A DNA stretch of 7,044 nucleotides from CAMQVM01 sp044433405 (GTDB lineage Bacteria; Bacteroidota; Bacteroidia; Bacteroidales; Rikenellaceae). The position numbers and the translations under genes are program-made. Positions within the stretch are counted from its first letter, which is position 1, and every line of letters begins with the position of its first letter. Shown here piece after piece: positions 6,192-7,044 of this stretch. The notes beneath the pieces were generated by a model that was given only the letters and a program-made list of their open reading frames with translations, searched no databases and was not told the DNA's origin. Location of the stretch: the NCBI GenBank assembly GCA_044433405.1, contig JAWXTQ010000114.1, positions 1 through 7,044 on the forward strand. Direction: 5' to 3'.

Positions 6192-7044
6192 GCAACAAAA
6201 GCAGAGCTGTTAGCAGCATCATTAGAGGCTCTGAAAGAGATACAGAATCGTGAGGATTTTTTGATTGTGCGTAGTGCAGAACTATCTCGCACACACCTCA
6301 AACGTCTAATTGATAATAGGTTTCTTTCGCAAATTATTGCAGGATGGTATGTTGTGACTGATCCGTTATCTCTTCCTGGAGATACCACAGCTTGGTATGC
6401 CTCGTTCTGGAAATTTATCTCGCTATATGCTAATGATAGGTATGGCGATGATTGGTCTCTTTCGGCAGAGCAGTCTCTTTCAATATATAGTGGCTTAACA
6501 ATCGTTTCGAAGCAGGTTGTTATCCGTTCTAAATCAGCGAATAATAATGTTATCGAGTTGATAGGCGGTAATTCTGCACTCTCGTTAAAGGCGGATATAC
6601 CCAATAATACAACGAAGCAAAATGGTCTGAACCTATATTCATTGGAGGAGGCGTTAATTGTTTGCGCCCCCTCGATGTATCAGCTCGAACCGCTCACTAT
6701 GCGCACTGCCTTGTCGATGATTAAGGATAGTTCCGTCATCCTCAAAATCTTGGTTGATACTGGGCAAACCACACGTGCAGGTCGATTAGTGGGTGCTTTC
6801 CGAAATATTGGTAGAGCTGATATTGCCCATGATATTCTCTCGACAATGAAGAGAATGGGATATGATGTGCGAGAGGATGATCCATTTGAGGAGAGTATCG
6901 AGGTGTCGTTTTCGCCATCGCCTTACGCTACACGTATTCGCTTGATGTGGCAGAAGATGCGAGATGTAGTTGTAAATAATTTTACCCTAACAAAGAGCAG
7001 CCTGTCGAAACCTGAGATATTGGCACAAATGGAGGCAAAATATA
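6189..7044 (+). CDS. Probable Fic family protein with N-terminal AbiEi-like winged-helix domain (3' end outside window)
   Basis: An open frame of 285 complete codons that runs off the window, so it has no stop here. The N-terminus (MATKAELLAASLEALKEI, then FLIVRSAELSRTHLKRLIDN and IIAGWYVVTDP) looks like the winged helix and wing of AbiEi-type proteins. DTTAWYASFWKFISLY, YSLEEALIVCAP, GRLVGAFRNIGR and YDVREDDPF follow. This order matches, from memory, Bacteroidales proteins of about 450-550 residues that carry a C-terminal Fic domain, which typically AMPylates target proteins. The diagnostic HPFxDGNGR motif would lie beyond 7044 and is not seen, so Fic is inferred. The start is the first ATG after an in-frame TAA at 6105, directly behind the tandem repeats. 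It is co-directional with the antitoxin gene, 145 bp downstream, with its own promoter. Confidence 0.72.
   Translation, partial: MATKAELLAASLEALKEIQNREDFLIVRSAELSRTHLKRLIDNRFLSQIIAGWYVVTDPLSLPGDTTAWYASFWKFISLYANDRYGDDWSLSAEQSLSIYSGLTIVSKQVVIRSKSANNNVIELIGGNSALSLKADIPNNTTKQNGLNLYSLEEALIVCAPSMYQLEPLTMRTALSMIKDSSVILKILVDTGQTTRAGRLVGAFRNIGRADIAHDILSTMKRMGYDVREDDPFEESIEVSFSPSPYATRIRLMWQKMRDVVVNNFTLTKSSLSKPEILAQMEAKY

Larger units (their letters stand above)
4652..7044. mobile_element. Left end of a tRNA-integrated genomic island (right end beyond window)
   Basis: Inferred from four things: the orphan tRNA 3' half at the left border, an integrase gene just inside and reading inward, a switch from housekeeping genes to accessory genes, and AbiEi-like and Fic-like cargo. 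With the tRNA on the - strand and its 3' end at the left, a reconstituted complete tRNA is expected at the right end. Since the integrase is truncated, the island is probably a fixed or decaying remnant unless another recombinase lies further right. The left border is approximate, because the crossover point within the tRNA sequence cannot be seen from one end. Confidence 0.6.

Noticed and set aside
6059..6604. - strand open frame of 181 codons with a hydrophobic IAVVLLLI-type repeated C-terminal part
   Set aside because: It is antisense to the Fic-like gene, and its membrane-like part is just the reverse reading of the 24-bp tandem repeats. It matches no known family.

Overview
The window looks like Bacteroidota, most likely order Bacteroidales. 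DNA is AT-rich, start codons sit behind A-rich leaders without Shine-Dalgarno sequences, and two promoters match the Bacteroidales consensus TTTG-N19/20-TAnnTTTG. DsbD, GcvP and the integrase fragment also have a Bacteroidales character. The genus cannot be fixed from the sequence.

Left part (1-4647), ordinary chromosome, all on the + strand: the C-terminal part of a DsbD-type thiol:disulfide interchange protein (start outside the window), a full-length fused glycine dehydrogenase GcvP 17 bp later, and a SlyD-type FKBP prolyl isomerase with a cysteine-rich metal-binding-like tail. A 24-bp hairpin lies between gcvP and slyD. A weak hairpin and then a strong, apparently bidirectional terminator end the block.

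Junction (about 4652-4837): the 3' half of a tRNA gene on the - strand (T-arm, 3' acceptor strand, probable tRNA-Pro) has no 5' half beside it. A tyrosine-recombinase gene starts just inside it. This is the usual layout of an island integrated in a tRNA 3' end. The intact tRNA should then lie at the other end of the island, to the right of the window. The recombinase lacks its whole catalytic domain, so it is probably a remnant.

Right part (5402-7044), a probable toxin-antitoxin or defence cargo module: an AbiEi-like (DUF6088-type) winged-helix antitoxin gene, split by a one-base frame change at an A8 tract and preceded by two palindromic operator-like sites overlapping a consensus promoter. 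It is followed by an unfinished gene whose N-terminus resembles AbiEi-like domains fused to Fic proteins. That second gene has its own consensus promoter, and its 5' leader is almost entirely three 24-bp tandem repeats abutting the start codon. The usual AbiEii nucleotidyltransferase partner is not visible.

The most interesting material is this AbiEi-like plus Fic-like pair, with its A8 slippage site, paired operators and repeat-built leader. Function is inferred from family resemblance recalled without database searches.
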